A DNA stretch of 5,432 nucleotides from Pseudomonadota bacterium (GTDB lineage: Bacteria; Pseudomonadota; Alphaproteobacteria; Rhizobiales; Beijerinckiaceae): NCBI GenBank assembly GCA_023452965.1, contig JAEXUU010000684.1, positions 1 through 5,432 of the forward strand, in the 5' to 3' direction. The stretch's first letter is position 1. Every line of letters begins with the position of its first letter. Under the pieces are notes generated by a model, which was not told the origin of the DNA, did not search any database, and worked only from the letters and a program-made list of their open reading frames with translations. Below, piece after piece: positions 5,188 to 5,432 of the stretch. Made by a program: the position numbers and the translations under genes.

Positions 5188-5432
5188 GCTCTGCGCGAGC
5201 GGACAGCCGCGATCGCTTCAATCTCAATCTCGACCTCAGGATCGTATAGGGCGCTCACCTGCGCGATCGTGTCCGCGGGATAAGGCTCCGAAAAGAACTC
5301 CCGCCTCAGCTCCACGACATCCTTGAAGTTATTCATATCAGTGACGAAAATCGTCACCTTGATCACGTCGTCAAGACTGGCCCCTCCTGCCTCCAAGGCA
5401 CGTCGAAGATTGGCGAACGCTTGCTCGCCCTG
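5184..5432 (-). CDS. Rid (YjgF/YER057c/UK114) family protein, 5' end outside the window
   Basis: The last 82 residues are visible; the start lies beyond the right edge, because the frame is open to base 5432 and already inside the domain (QAFANLRRALEAGGASLDDV). A TTG at 5396 is internal and not the start. The family forms trimers, and archetypal RidA hydrolyses reactive enamine/imine intermediates. Matching features are KVTIFVTDM (strand), the F..V...REFF helix and the C-terminal strand EVEIEIEAIAAV with its conserved Glu. The usual PARS motif, whose Arg binds the substrate carboxylate, is PADT here, with Asp (codon 5271-5273). This suggests a non-archetypal Rid subgroup with a different substrate. 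The gene is first in the visible operon and overlaps the OYE gene by ATGA. That fits pairings in which a Rid protein clears intermediates of a catabolic flavoenzyme pathway, but the substrate is not inferable. Confidence 0.9.
   Translation of the reverse strand, partial: QGEQAFANLRRALEAGGASLDDVIKVTIFVTDMNNFKDVVELRREFFSEPYPADTIAQVSALYDPEVEIEIEAIAAVRSRRA

Overview
The window has high GC content and codons that mostly end in G or C. The gene families and a probable lack of Shine-Dalgarno sequences at several starts suggest an alphaproteobacterium, possibly Caulobacterales-like. This is inferred from style and content; no marker gene is present. There are six well-supported protein genes (one cut by the right edge), one doubtful small ORF, and no RNA gene, insertion sequence or CRISPR array that I can see.

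Layout. Bases 1-431 hold no gene I can name, only coding-like fragments that change frame. Bases 432-1403 (minus) encode a membrane-anchored alpha/beta hydrolase of the esterase type. It is divergent from a PadR-family regulator (1489-1791, plus), which overlaps by ATGA a polytopic membrane protein (1788-2954) resembling SEDS (FtsW/RodA) glycosyltransferases but lacking their catalytic signature. The 85-bp divergent spacer contains two inverted repeats of equal length (22 bp) that match each other at 15 of 22 positions, one just ahead of each start codon. The simplest reading is that PadR binds both and controls the hydrolase and its own operon together. This PadR / two-operator / SEDS-like / hydrolase module is the most interesting part of the window.

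After a 276-bp stretch with one doubtful minus-strand ORF comes a plus-strand lipoprotein with a thioredoxin-like fold and a CSDS active site (3234-3746). A convergent intergenic region of about 290 bp with hairpins follows. The last block is a minus-strand operon: a Rid-family protein (cut by the edge, lacking the usual catalytic Arg) translationally coupled by ATGA to an Old Yellow Enzyme family flavin ene-reductase (4036-5187).

The three blocks (hydrolase/PadR/SEDS-like, lipoprotein, Rid/OYE) look like separate transcription units. Nothing in the sequence ties them into one pathway.
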